Shown here piece after piece: positions 55,901 through 64,000 of a stretch of 64,000 nucleotides of DNA. Each line of letters opens with the position of its first letter. Position 1 is the stretch's first letter. Location of the stretch: NCBI GenBank assembly GCA_036365515.1, contig CM070877.1:65732522-65796521 (forward strand). Direction: 5' to 3'. Made by a program: the position numbers and the translations under genes. A model generated the notes under the pieces. The model searched no databases and was not told the DNA's origin. It worked only from the letters and a program-made list of their open reading frames with translations. This stretch comes from Torymus aiolomorphi. Lineage: Eukaryota > Arthropoda > Insecta > Hymenoptera > Torymidae.

Positions 55901-55936
55901 CGTGAAAACTGCATTCCTGAATGGGATTATAGATGA
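52921..55936 (+). pseudogene. pol: Copia gag-pol: zinc knuckles, protease, integrase, RT start
   Basis: Knuckle 1 is in frame 1 from 52921. A shift near 53050 leads to frame 2 with a second knuckle (CYSCGEIG...) and an Arg/Gly-rich segment. Protease: LADSGATEH (near 53490). Integrase: zinc motif LWHARFGH...CEVCAISK, then D (HSDVMGPI), D (RTDQGCEF) and E ([10 protein letters not shown]). The integrase C-terminus is followed by [11 protein letters not shown], a nuclear-localisation-like AT-hook, and the RT start ([21 protein letters not shown]). The frame ends at 55936 because of a shift near 55890. Confidence 0.9.
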
Positions 55937-57134
55937 GGAAATTTATATGGAGTTGCCTGAAGGTGTGTTATATGACCAGAAGTACAGAAAGGAGAAAGTC
56001 TGTAAGATTGAAAAGGCACTGTATGGCTTGAGAATAAGCTCCAAAAAGTGGAATGATAGATTTACACAAGTAGCTCTCAAAATGGACTTGAAAAATTCAG
56101 ACATGTTTATTCACCTGGCGAGAAAACAACAAATTCTTAATCCTACTTTTGTATGTAGACGTATCTTAATGGCGAGTAACGATCCTGTTAAATTGAACGA
56201 GGTTAAAGGTAAACTAAGTGTCGAGTTTGAGATGAGCACTATAGGTAGTCTGAAGGAATTCTTGGGCATAACAATAAGGCGAGATAAGGAGAGAAATATC
56301 ATAGAAATATGCCAAGAAAAATATATTGATAAAATTCTGGAGAGATTTGGTTTTAACGAATCACACCCTCAAAGAACTCCAATGGTAACAGCTCAAGCGT
56401 CTAATCAGGAGAGAAAGCTGAGAGAATGCGACTACAACTTTGAAGTGTTAGACAAGACTCACACGACTGAAAATGTTCCCTACAGAGAAGCAGTAGGCAG
56501 TCTCCTGTACTTAGCAAGTGCAACTAGGCCCGATATTTCTTATGCTGTAAATGTCCTCAGTAGACATCAGGTGAGCCCTACTGAGAATGATTGGGGCATG
56601 GTTAAAAGAGTCTTCCGATATTTAAAAGGCACTAAAAGTATGTGTTTGAGATATACAGGAGAGACTGGAGAATTGGAAGTATATTCAGATGCAAGCTTTG
56701 CAGATTGCAACAACTCTTTGACTACATGTGGTTTTGTAGTAAAATTATTCGGAGACTCAATCTGTTGGCGCGCACATAAACAATCATATGTTGCACTGTC
56801 CACCTGTGAAGCCGAGTATGTCGCGATGAGCGAGGCGAGTAAAGAAGTAGTTTCCATTCTAAATTCCATAAAATTAATATTAGACAGTACTTTCCTTCCC
56901 ATTACTTTATGGTGTGACAATAAAGCTGCAGGAGCATGTGTACAGGTTAATGGGGGCAACAAACTGCGACACATGGTTGAGATAAAAAGACATCATATAA
57001 AGGAGTGTGTAAATAAAAACATAATAAAAATTGAATGGGTGTGTTCTAAGGAACAGATAGCCGACATATTTACCAATCCTCTTCTGTTTGAAGCTCATAA
57101 ACGACTAACTAATAAGATAATGAACAATATTTAA
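55854..57134 (+). pseudogene. pol: Copia pol: reverse transcriptase (damaged) and RNase H
   Basis: Frame 3 carries [24 protein letters not shown] and KIEKALYGL of the RT palm. In the place of the YVDD box the frame reads FVCRRILMAS; the +1 frame there reads LLLYVDV, so two compensating shifts (about 56105 and 56160) have destroyed the active site. After that: LKEFLGITIRRD, IDKILERFGF, VGSLLYLASATRPDISYAVNVLSR and the RNase H domain with YSDASFAD, STCEAEYVAMSEA, CDNKAA and HHIKECV, ending at 57134. Reverse transcription by this copy is impossible. Confidence 0.9.
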
Positions 57135-57229
57135 AGTATACATAATTATTTATGTCTGTTCACAGGAAGTAATTAGTCTATGGTGAGAAAAGGCAACACT
57201 ACAAAAAAAAAACAGCATTCGGGAGGGAG

Positions 57230-57450
57230 TGTTGGAATATGCGAATGCTGCATAGCCGCTCTATAGTGTGGAGCGCCCTCCCCTTCCATGGTGTTCCGGC
57301 GGGCGAGAGCGCGGAGCGCAGTCAGTATGAGAGTGCCTCTCTTAGGATACGCGTCCGGCGAGCTTGCTCTGTCTTATAGAATAATAAACTCTTATCATAA
57401 AGTTATTGTATTTGTATTTATTTCTGCGAGCACCTCACAAAAACCTAACA
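57230..57450 (+). repeat. 3' LTR of the copia element
   Basis: Second copy of 48688-48908 with about three or four substitutions (for example CTATAGTG against CTATGGTG). Preceded by a purine tract GGGAGGGAG. Followed by AACTT and the resumed Penelope gene. Confidence 0.93.
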
Positions 57451-57455
57451 AACTT

Positions 57456-58319
57456 TTTAACTTCTATAAATTCCGTGCAAGACATATTGATTTTGTTATA
57501 CAACTGCGTCCATCTTTTTTCAATAGATTGAACAACCAAATTTTCGGGTACATTCGTAAAGAGACTGACTACATCCAGACTAATAATATCATAATCAGAC
57601 GGGATAACAATGTCATTAATTTGTTCTCTTAATGTTAAACTATTTTCTACATGTGATACAGCCGGGTTTAAATTATTTTGTAGGAATTTTGCGAAAAACT
57701 TTGAAAGGTTATATGTAGGTGAATTTACTGTGGATATGATTGGCCTGACAGGAAAACCGGTTTTGTGAATTTTAATTAGACAATATGCTTTTGAAATACT
57801 AAATTTCTGTAATATTGGGGGTAACTTTTTTCCATTTCCAGTAAAATCTATCTTATTGAGTCGTTTGATTAATTCATTAGTTTTCCTTTCTAAGCTTGGT
57901 AATGGATTTTTATTAATTTCTGTATAATATTTTTTATCTTTAAATACATTTTCAGTTTTTTTTAAGTACACTGATTTTTGTATAATTACAGTAGCATTGC
58001 CCTTGTCAGCTCTTGTAATCAAAATACCAGGGTTCTTTTTTATAAAAGTTTTAATTTTTTCAAGGTCTATTTTAAATTTTTTATCAATATGTGATGTACT
58101 AGATATTTTTATATTATGAACTTTTTGAATTGTGTTTACGAACGTACCTCGTATTTTTGATTTCTTGTTGTCCTCAATATAGCTATTTATATGAGCTTCA
58201 AAATTCTTTAAATATTGTAAAGTTAATTTTTTGTTGAATGTGTCATTAAAATTGAATTTTTCTCCTAATTTTAACATGTCAATAACATATGTCGGGAGTT
58301 GAATTCCCGACACGTTCAC
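57456..58319 (-). CDS. Penelope protein, N-terminal part
   Basis: Minus-strand frame of about 288 aa from ATG 58319. It has LGEKFNF, a Lys-rich helical region, the RT fingers (GILITRADKGNATVIIQKSVY, AYCLIKIHKTGFPVRPIIST, YNLSKFFAKFLQNNL) and the first palm motif (YDIISLDVVSLFTNVP). It is cut at 57455 by the copia insertion and continues at 48682. Penelope RTs are related to telomerase RTs. No stop is visible in this part, so the gene was intact or nearly so before the insertions. Confidence 0.9.
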
Positions 58320-58504
58320 GCACCATTTCTCATATTTATTATCTGTGATATTCGGTTCAACACCCTGTGTGTTTTGATTAGGGTGGTTGACCCTACCTGT
58401 GTTTTCACGTTCTAAGTCTATGTATCTGTCTTTATTTATTCTTTATTTATTCTTTCATTTATTGAAGAATAAGGTGTCCAATTTTTTCTCTAATGTTTAT
58501 AAAA

Positions 58505-59080
58505 AATTTCGATTTCTCATCGTCGAAATAATGTAATTGCGGTTCGATGACTTTGTAAAGGTACTAGGAACACACACATGTAGGAGGTATGATTACACAG
58601 CGTGGAAGTTGGCATAGCCCGCTTATCAAAACATCGATAGCGCCACCTCCTCTTGTGTGTGTTGCCTTGTTACCTCTCTCCGTTTACTAGCTCTGTCAGC
58701 GACGCCCCTCCCACCATTTCTACTTTACGTCACCATTTAGATGTAGTAGTTATATCTGTGATAATGTATATTTTCGAATACACATACATTAGGTAGTATA
58801 TAAGCGGGAATTTTGTAAAATCTAGTTATTGACGAGCAGATTGTTCTCTGCGTTACTAGATTGACACTGTCTCATTGTAAGTTTTTTGTTTATATATTTA
58901 ATGTGATTTAGTTATTTACGTTTAACATACCTGTAATAATTATGTAATAACATTTTTTTAATAGAATCCTGATGAGGGACACAAAGAAAAGTGTCCGAAA
59001 CGTCGAAACACGACAAATGTTGTTTTTTATTTATAAAAACATTACCTGGTAGATAAGCCATTAGGATCACTATATAGTAA
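58505..59080 (+). repeat. Right inverted arm of the Penelope element
   Basis: Inverted counterpart of 39863-40450. It begins in the region corresponding to the ORF end (GAGAAATCGAAATTTTTTATAAA reversed) and ends ATATAGTAA at the 12-bp target duplication. Confidence 0.85.
58966..59014 (+). ncRNA. Hammerhead-ribozyme-like motif (plus strand)
   Basis: CTGATGAG (58969-58976), stem II GGACAC/GTGTCC, GAAA (58997-59000), then GTCGAAACACGAC. Same as the minus-strand copy in the left arm. Confidence 0.6.
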
Positions 59081-59447
59081 TTCCTTATCATATTTTATTT
59101 TGGCATCTTTTATAACTTTGTTTAGGCATTTTACATAGTTTTTATATTCATTTTGTAATCTATCGTTTATTGGATTCTTTTTGAGTTTTTTATACAATTC
59201 GTCCTTTTTTTTACAAGATTTTAGTAATGCACTAGTAATCCATTCTTTTCTAGGTGCATACTTGACTTTAGCCTAGTTCCTTATTGATAGTTCTTGACAA
59301 TGTTTTATTTCATCTATAAAAAGGTCTATTGCTTCGTTTGGATCCTCGATATGCTTGTAATCCCCCAGTATTTTTGATTTGCTATAATAGCTATTTTTTT
59401 ATAGTTTAATGAATAACTAGTTTTCTTATTCTCCATGCCTGCGTCCA

Positions 59448-60241
59448 TTAGTGGTTTTTTATGTCTATGAAAAGCGGGTAGTGATCAGTAATAAGTGTCT
59501 TTAATTTGAAAGTTTTTGTGTTGATTGAGCTAGTTTTTATATAAATATTATCTATACATGTTCCACTATCAGTAGTTATATCATATGGTCTAGTCGTATC
59601 AATAAAGCCAGGGCAAAAACTATTTTGAAGAAAATTATATAAAAAATTCTGACTAATGTTGTCCTGTAGCATTATGTTAATATTAAAGTCACCTATTATC
59701 AGGTGGTTTTTAACGTTTCTCTTTGGATGCAGATATTGATTTACTTTTAGGGTGAACTCTGTATTATGCAGATCATGTGATCTGTACATAGCTGAGATTT
59801 CCAACTGACTATTGTTATTAAGGTTTATAATTGTATTTAGTATTTTTAGCCTACCCAGCTCTTTTACATTCGTGGTCTGATTTACATCTTTTTTACGTAT
59901 ACGACTACACCATCTGATTTGTTAACATGGCTATGGTTGTAATATATATTGTATCCATTTAGTCTGTAATATTGATAGTGCTCTAGATTACCGGTTTCAG
60001 TACATACAATTACATATGGTTTGATTTTGAGCCTTTTAATCAAGATTTGCAATTTATCAAAATTAGTTTTTAAACCTCTTATATTCATATATAAGATCAG
60101 ATTATCTGTTGCTTTTCTATCTTGATTAAGAGACTTCAAATCATTATATGTAACTTCACGTTTGTATAATTGTTCGTGTATATCTTCTAATACTTCACGA
60201 TTCTGCGCCATTTGTTGCACTTGGTGTTGTTGGCGTTGCAT
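59448..60241 (-). pseudogene. LINE APE endonuclease (start of ORF2)
   Basis: First frame 60241-59882: an N-terminal Gln-rich start, LILYMNIRGLKTNFDKL, VIVCTETGN (the catalytic Glu) and GVVVYVKKM. Second frame 59804-59448: LIIGDFNINIM (catalytic Asp/Asn), SGTCIDNIYIK and LITDHYPLFIDI (catalytic Asp-His). A frameshift or stop between them (about 59805-59880) splits the domain. The endonuclease nicks the target to start reverse transcription. The RT half lies at 38135-39661, beyond the Penelope insertion. 59093-59447 is the linker, without a clean frame. Confidence 0.85.
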
Positions 60242-60983
60242 TTGGGCTGGTTCCTGTGCTGGAAATACTTCCTGTAGTTCGGCTCGCTGCCCTCTGTCTT
60301 TGATTTAGCGTGAGCCATGATGGTCTTGTTAATGTTTCCGCCGGTACGGCAGGTCTGCTAAGTTGATTATCTTCAGTTGCACTCTGTTGTAGTCGAGACG
60401 GCCTTGCCGGTTTCCAGGTCGGTATTTCAGGCTTGATACGGTAATCAGTTGCATCTATATATTTTTTTATTTTGTTTTTTAGTATTTCACATTTGCTCAT
60501 ATCGTATGGAGAATGATTAGTGTATAATTTTGTTTTGTATGTATTATTACTAAAGATACAGTTAGTGCATTCTGTTTTGGCGCTGACACATTTATTTGTT
60601 TCATGGTTACCTGTACATTTTGTGCATATTTGTCTGTTTCTACATTTGCTTTCATTATGCCCTAACCTCCCACAGTTGTAACATGGTGAGATGTTTATTA
60701 GATCATAGACCATACACCTTTGATGTCCTACAAAAAGTCTCTTACCGGTCTCTCTGATCTTCTTGTATATCTCAGGTGGTATTTCCATTATAATAGAACT
60801 GAGTTCCGTTTTTTCGTTTGTGTACATATGTAGGACAGTACCATAGCAGCTTGGGTCAGCAAAGTTTCTAGAGTTTATATTATGTGCGATGGTGTACTTA
60901 AGCGACGAATTGCCGAGCCCGAACACCCGCAAATAATAATAATCGTTAACCTCCTCCCTCTTCCTCTCGCTTTCTTGTGACAC
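60195..60983 (-). CDS. LINE ORF1 with CCHC zinc knuckles
   Basis: 262-aa minus-strand frame. It has an N-terminal fold (YYYLRVFGLGNSSLKYTIAHN) and then three Cys-rich knuckles (CYNCGRLGHNESKC, CTKCTGNHETNKC, CTNC...). The C-terminus is Pro/Ser/Thr-rich and disordered. It overlaps the ORF2 start by about 47 bases, in the usual Jockey/I arrangement. It binds element RNA. The true 5' start may be missing, because the frame begins right at the gypsy border (about 60978). Confidence 0.82.
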   Translation of the reverse strand: MSQESERKREEVNDYYYLRVFGLGNSSLKYTIAHNINSRNFADPSCYGTVLHMYTNEKTELSSIIMEIPPEIYKKIRETGKRLFVGHQRCMVYDLINISPCYNCGRLGHNESKCRNRQICTKCTGNHETNKCVSAKTECTNCIFSNNTYKTKLYTNHSPYDMSKCEILKNKIKKYIDATDYRIKPEIPTWKPARPSRLQQSATEDNQLSRPAVPAETLTRPSWLTLNQRQRAASRTTGSISSTGTSPNATPTTPSATNGAES

Positions 60984-61470
60984 TTACCGTCCAAAAGGAG
61001 ATTCTGCTGTGATGTCGTACGCCTGGGCGAGCTACGATGCTGAAAAAGGTTGGGAAGGGTACTGCGCTAAATAAATATTCCAAACACCAACTTCAAGTAA
61101 ACTCTTATTTTATTCAAATCGAAAATCCCTACTACAAGTAGCTAATTCCACTCTCACGCACACACTCACTCTTCTCACTCTCGTGAAACTCGTCGACACC
61201 GCTCGGAAACTCTCATTCTCTCTCCTTTCATGCTCTCTCCTCTCGCTCTCCACTCTCGTTCTCTCTCTCTCCGCTAATTCCCTCTCCACTTTCTCTCTCT
61301 CCACTTCCTCAGCCCAGTTCAAACGGGGCAAAAGCCGAGGCCGTACAAAAGACTGCACCCGATCCGTCCCCATGTCCACGATCTCCCCGGTAGGCGTCGC
61401 TCGTGACGTCTCCGGGAGCTCGTGGAATTCCGGGTACGGGGAGCGCAGCGCTCCCAACCCACCCCTCTTC
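60975..61470 (-). repeat. Probable 3' LTR of the gypsy element
   Basis: On the minus strand it follows a G-rich tract (the complement of the C run at 61471-61490). It contains a long GAGAGA-rich segment and AATAAAATAAG near 61115. The borders are uncertain because the other LTR is outside the window. Confidence 0.5.
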
Positions 61471-61513
61471 GCCCCCCCCCCTCCTGGCTCTCATCTGAAA
61501 CAACACCAACGGA

Positions 61514-62431
61514 TTAGTCTTTCAGTCGCGCCGGGACCCCAGCAGTTCGTCTCGGAACATAACGCTTTAGTTCGGAAACATGCACTTTCGCGATCCGGCG
61601 GTTCGCTGCTTCCCCTTGTCCTAACACATAAACGGTAGGAGAAAGTATCTCGACCACTTCAAACGGGCCTTCATATTTCGGCGCTAGCTTCGCGTTGAAT
61701 TTCTTCGCCGCGTCAGATAAATGATGCGCCTTCCTCAACACCCTATCTCCCACTACGAACTGCACCTCTTTCCTTCCCTTATTATAATGTTTCTCCTGTA
61801 CTTCTCTAGCGCTATCGATGTGGCGGCCTACTAAATCTCTCAACGCATCCAAACGCTTCATTCTATCCTCCCATACTCCCGGGTCGATTCTCTCCACTAG
61901 TCTCTCACTCTCCACCTCTCGTCGCAGACTTTTAACCGGGCGCGGGTGTCGTCCGAAGTTCAGGAACGCGGGCGACACCTTGGTGCTCGACTGCACCGCC
62001 GTATTTACCGCGTGCCTGAACTCATGGACGTACTGGTCCCAGTTCCGGTGGTCCGCTCCCACGAATGCTGAGATCATGGCTTTAAGGGTTCGGTTGCTAC
62101 GCTCCACAGGATTTGCCTGAGGGTGGTACGGGGGCGTGGTCACATGCTTTACCCCATACTCCTCCAGCATCCCCTTAAAGAACTTATTGTCGAACTCTTT
62201 GCCATTGTCACTCAGCAAGTAATCGGGAGTTTCCCAGCGGAACAGGATCAGCTCCTCGGTGGCTCTTGCTACAGACTTTCCGTCCGCCTTGCGGAGAGGT
62301 TTCACCTCTATCCAGCGAGTGAACAAGTCCTGGAAAACCAAAAGATAACGATGCTGGCTCTTGCTCGGCGGAAACTTCATTGTGTCCACCGCAACCACCG
62401 CCCACGGTTTCTCCACGATTCGCGTGCCCAT
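61514..62431 (-). CDS. pol: Gypsy integrase core and C-terminal domain
   Basis: Open 305-aa frame. Core triad: D (VVAVDTMKFPP, near 62385), D (LLSDNGKEF, near 62205) and E (NPVERSNRTL, near 62100). The C-terminal domain has FVVGDRVLRKAH and KLAPKYEGPFEVVEI, the GPF/Y motif of gypsy integrases. The upstream zinc finger (HCAPSSGHLG, CESCQ) lies in another frame at about 62440-62610, so a stop or frameshift near 62435 separates them. The sequence ends just before the purine tract and LTR. Confidence 0.92.
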   Translation of the reverse strand: MGTRIVEKPWAVVAVDTMKFPPSKSQHRYLLVFQDLFTRWIEVKPLRKADGKSVARATEELILFRWETPDYLLSDNGKEFDNKFFKGMLEEYGVKHVTTPPYHPQANPVERSNRTLKAMISAFVGADHRNWDQYVHEFRHAVNTAVQSSTKVSPAFLNFGRHPRPVKSLRREVESERLVERIDPGVWEDRMKRLDALRDLVGRHIDSAREVQEKHYNKGRKEVQFVVGDRVLRKAHHLSDAAKKFNAKLAPKYEGPFEVVEILSPTVYVLGQGEAANRRIAKVHVSELKRYVPRRTAGVPARLKD

Positions 62432-62613
62432 TAGACCCTGAGGTCCCGTTTGAGACCCTTAAACTTCTGACAGGACTCACATTCCCTGACGAAGGTCCGC
62501 ACGTCATGATAGACTCCTTTCCAGTAATATTCCCGGGCCACCCGATCATACGTCTTTTCAATGCCAAGATGGCCCGAGGATGGGGCGCAATGAGCATCTT
62601 CCATCACTCTTGC
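62432..62613 (-). pseudogene. Gypsy integrase zinc finger, out of frame
   Basis: In the minus strand a reading frame shows HCAPSSGHLGIEKTYD and CESCQKFK, the HHCC finger before the core. It is separated from RNase H by a stop near 62614 and from the core by a TAG near 62437. Confidence 0.7.
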
Positions 62614-63225
62614 TCAGTGCTCCACCGGCACAACCAATCTCCATCTCTCTTCTCGGAACTCCACGGGATCCAGTAATGGATCCGTCCTAAATCTAAACAA
62701 ACACCCGTCCTCCACTCTCCACTGCTGATATTTGGCCGGAAATTTCTTCACTTCTTCCATCATCTTGAGATACAAGGGGTCTTTAATCTCATCGAACCCT
62801 GCTATCTCCGCCTCATCTGGCTCTTGCGCTGGTGATAGAGCATCTGGCACCTGGTGAAGCGTACCCTTGCGGTGAACTATGTCAAAATCCCATTGTTGCA
62901 GCTGCAATGCCCAGCGTGCCAACCTTCCTGTCGGCTCTTTGAGGTTACACAACCACTTCAATGCCCTATGATCCGTCACCACGGTAAACTTGTAGCCCTC
63001 CAGATACGGTCTCAGCTTCTTAATCGCCCACACCATGGCCAGGCACTCCTTCTTGGTTGTGGTATAATTCTTCTCGGCCGGGGTCAGTACGCGACTAACG
63101 TAGACGATGGGATGCTCTCCGTCTTCACTTTCCTGGGTTAGAACAGCCCCCAATGCGTAACCACTGGCATCACACTGCACCTTGAAACGTTTACTGAAAT
63201 CTGTTCGCGCCAAGACCGGAGCCAC
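62614..63225 (-). CDS. pol: Gypsy RNase H
   Basis: Frame of about 203 aa. Motifs: VQCDASGYALGAVL (catalytic Asp), YVSRVLTPAEKNYTTTKKECLAMVWAIKKLRPYLEG (catalytic Glu), VVTDHRALKWL (catalytic Asp), then RWALQLQQWDFDIVHRKG and VPDALSPAQ. It removes RNA from the hybrid. The end (LVVPVEH) runs into a stop near 62614. It is joined to RT by a frameshift near 63200. Confidence 0.92.
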   Translation of the reverse strand: MAPVLARTDFSKRFKVQCDASGYALGAVLTQESEDGEHPIVYVSRVLTPAEKNYTTTKKECLAMVWAIKKLRPYLEGYKFTVVTDHRALKWLCNLKEPTGRLARWALQLQQWDFDIVHRKGTLHQVPDALSPAQEPDEAEIAGFDEIKDPLYLKMMEEVKKFPAKYQQWRVEDGCLFRFRTDPLLDPVEFREERWRLVVPVEH

Positions 63226-63953
63226 GCAATCGCTCTCTTCAGTCGCTCAAACGCCTCTTCTTGCTCATCTCCCCAACTCCACTCTCTCCCCTTTCTCAAC
63301 AACTTCACCAGCGGTATTTTTAACCCCGATTCATCCTTGATAAAGCGAGAATACCACCCCAGCATCCCCAAAAACCGGCGCAATTGCCTCACGTTCTTGG
63401 GGGTGGGGTAGTCAGCCACCGGTGCCACCTTTTCGGGATCCGGTCTCAAACCCTCTCGGTCGAGCAGAAACCCCAAGTAGGTGACTTGCGAGCAACAAAA
63501 CTCACACTTCTCTCGGTTAACTTCTAACCCTGCTCCCACTAACTCCTTCAGCACCACTTCAACCCAGTAGAGATGATCCTCAAACGATTCAGTGGCTATG
63601 ATTATGTCGTCGAGATAGCCGAAGACATTCGGTTGCATCTCGGGACCGAACAGCGAATCAATAAGCCGCTGAAACGTACTCGGCGCGTTCATCAACCCGA
63701 AAGGCATCCGGGTGAACTGCCACAGTCCTGATCCCGGCACCGAGAAGGCGGTATATTTCCTACTCGCCTTCTCCAAGGGGATCTGGTAGTACGCTTGTCT
63801 GAGGTCGATCTTCGTTAGGTACTTCGCCTGTCTCAACTTGTCCAGGATTGTATCCATATTGGGAATAGGATACGCATCTCGACGCGTCACCTTATTCAAG
63901 TCCCTGTAATCGATACAAAACCGATAAGTACCATTGGATTTCTTGATCATCAC
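63138..63953 (-). CDS. pol: Gypsy reverse transcriptase (N-terminal end near the window edge)
   Basis: Frame of 271 aa from 63953. Motifs: FCIDYRDLNKVTRRDAYPIP, TKIDLRQAYYQIPL, FTRMPFGLMNAPSTFQRLID, the catalytic YLDD (FGYLDDIIIA, near 63600), EKCEFCCSQVTYLGFLL, and the connection domain (LRRFLGMLGWYSRFIKD). The last residues after ERLKRAIA are out of frame, which marks a frameshift near 63220. The sequence upstream to 64000 is open too and belongs to the RT start. Confidence 0.93.
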   Translation of the reverse strand: MMIKKSNGTYRFCIDYRDLNKVTRRDAYPIPNMDTILDKLRQAKYLTKIDLRQAYYQIPLEKASRKYTAFSVPGSGLWQFTRMPFGLMNAPSTFQRLIDSLFGPEMQPNVFGYLDDIIIATESFEDHLYWVEVVLKELVGAGLEVNREKCEFCCSQVTYLGFLLDREGLRPDPEKVAPVADYPTPKNVRQLRRFLGMLGWYSRFIKDESGLKIPLVKLLRKGREWSWGDEQEEAFERLKRAIAWLRSWREQISVNVSRCSVMPVVTHWGLF

Positions 63954-64000
63954 CGGGGCGCTGCTGTAATCACTGGCTGACCTCTCGATGATCCCCTCAT

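Larger units (their letters stand above)
48688..57450 (+). mobile_element. Ty1/copia LTR retrotransposon with spliced-looking leader
   Basis: LTRs of 221 bp at 48688-48908 and 57230-57450 with a target duplication AACTT (48683-48687 and 57451-57455). It is 8.76 kb, longer than usual copia (about 5 kb), because of a leader of more than 2.3 kb that contains putative introns and a 600-bp tandem duplication. It interrupts the Penelope RT gene. Confidence 0.96.
39827..59080 (-). mobile_element. Penelope-like element, interrupted by two LTR retrotransposons
   Basis: Inserted in the LINE with a 12-bp duplication TTCCTTATCATA (39815-39826 and 59081-59092). It has inverted terminal arms (about 39863-40450 and 58505-59080), an RT gene in three pieces and a GIY-YIG endonuclease end. 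The total is 19.25 kb; without BEL and copia it is about 3.3 kb, typical of the family. One side carries an extra 36 bp (39827-39862). Confidence 0.92.
37946..60978 (-). mobile_element. Minus-strand LINE holding the nested insertions
   Basis: ORF1 (CCHC knuckles) and the endonuclease are at 59448-60983; the RT is at 38135-39661. They belong to one element of about 3.8 kb interrupted by the Penelope element. The 3' end is judged from where the second transposase copy resumes (about 37946) and the 5' end from the gypsy border (about 60978). The clade is uncertain (Jockey/I/CR1 group). Confidence 0.8.
60975..64000 (-). mobile_element. Ty3/gypsy LTR retrotransposon, 3' part (continues off the window)
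   Basis: Minus-strand pol order RT, RNase H, integrase, then a purine tract and LTR. It borders the LINE 5' end at about 60978. The gag, protease and 5' LTR lie outside the window. Confidence 0.88.

Overview
The window is eukaryotic and consists almost entirely of transposable elements. It looks like an arthropod genome, most likely an insect; a hymenopteran is a guess from the style of the elements. I see no convincing host gene.

Layout. Positions 1-1043 hold the 3' end of a Ty1/copia element and its LTR, followed by a (CA)n microsatellite. Positions 1566-26647 are a complete Polinton/Maverick (25.1 kb) with about 0.5-kb terminal inverted repeats and a perfect 6-bp target-site duplication (ACTATG). 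It carries a minus-strand left-arm gene, a spliced gene upstream of the polymerase, protein-primed DNA polymerase B, packaging ATPase, two conserved unknowns, integrase with chromodomain, penton/minor capsid, a pVI-like minor capsid protein, major capsid protein, a conserved unknown, adenovirus-type protease, and a right-arm block of small ORFs. A 5.66-kb LINE is inserted inside the pVI-like gene. Polymerase, capsid assembly, packaging and maturation genes are all recognisable. MCP, integrase and ATPase are open; many of the others carry stops or frameshifts, so this copy is probably defective.

Positions 26654-35500 hold AT-rich sequence, a palindromic minisatellite, foldback repeats, a 3.5-kb DNA transposon with long TIRs and a mariner inserted in it, and a 421-bp Penelope-derived foldback with a 13-bp duplication. 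Positions 35548-37939 are a decayed minus-strand second copy of the same transposase family, split by a 1-kb insert of unknown type.

Positions 37946-60978 are a four-element nest. A minus-strand LINE is interrupted by a Penelope-like element (39827-59080, 12-bp duplication), which is itself interrupted by a BEL/Pao element (41173-48335, TSD GGTACC) and a Ty1/copia element (48688-57450, TSD AACTT). From about 60975 to the end is a minus-strand Ty3/gypsy element running off the window.

The most unusual signals are: (1) a copia element whose 5' leader looks like phase-matched exons and introns leading into gag, with one 144-bp exon in a nearly identical 600-bp tandem duplication; (2) hairpins with a constant loop and changing stems at the 3' end of the BEL element; (3) hammerhead-ribozyme-like motifs in the inverted arms of the Penelope element; (4) frame-independent short-motif enrichment in the two young LTR elements; and (5) small Polinton ORFs joined by TGATG stop/start overlaps.
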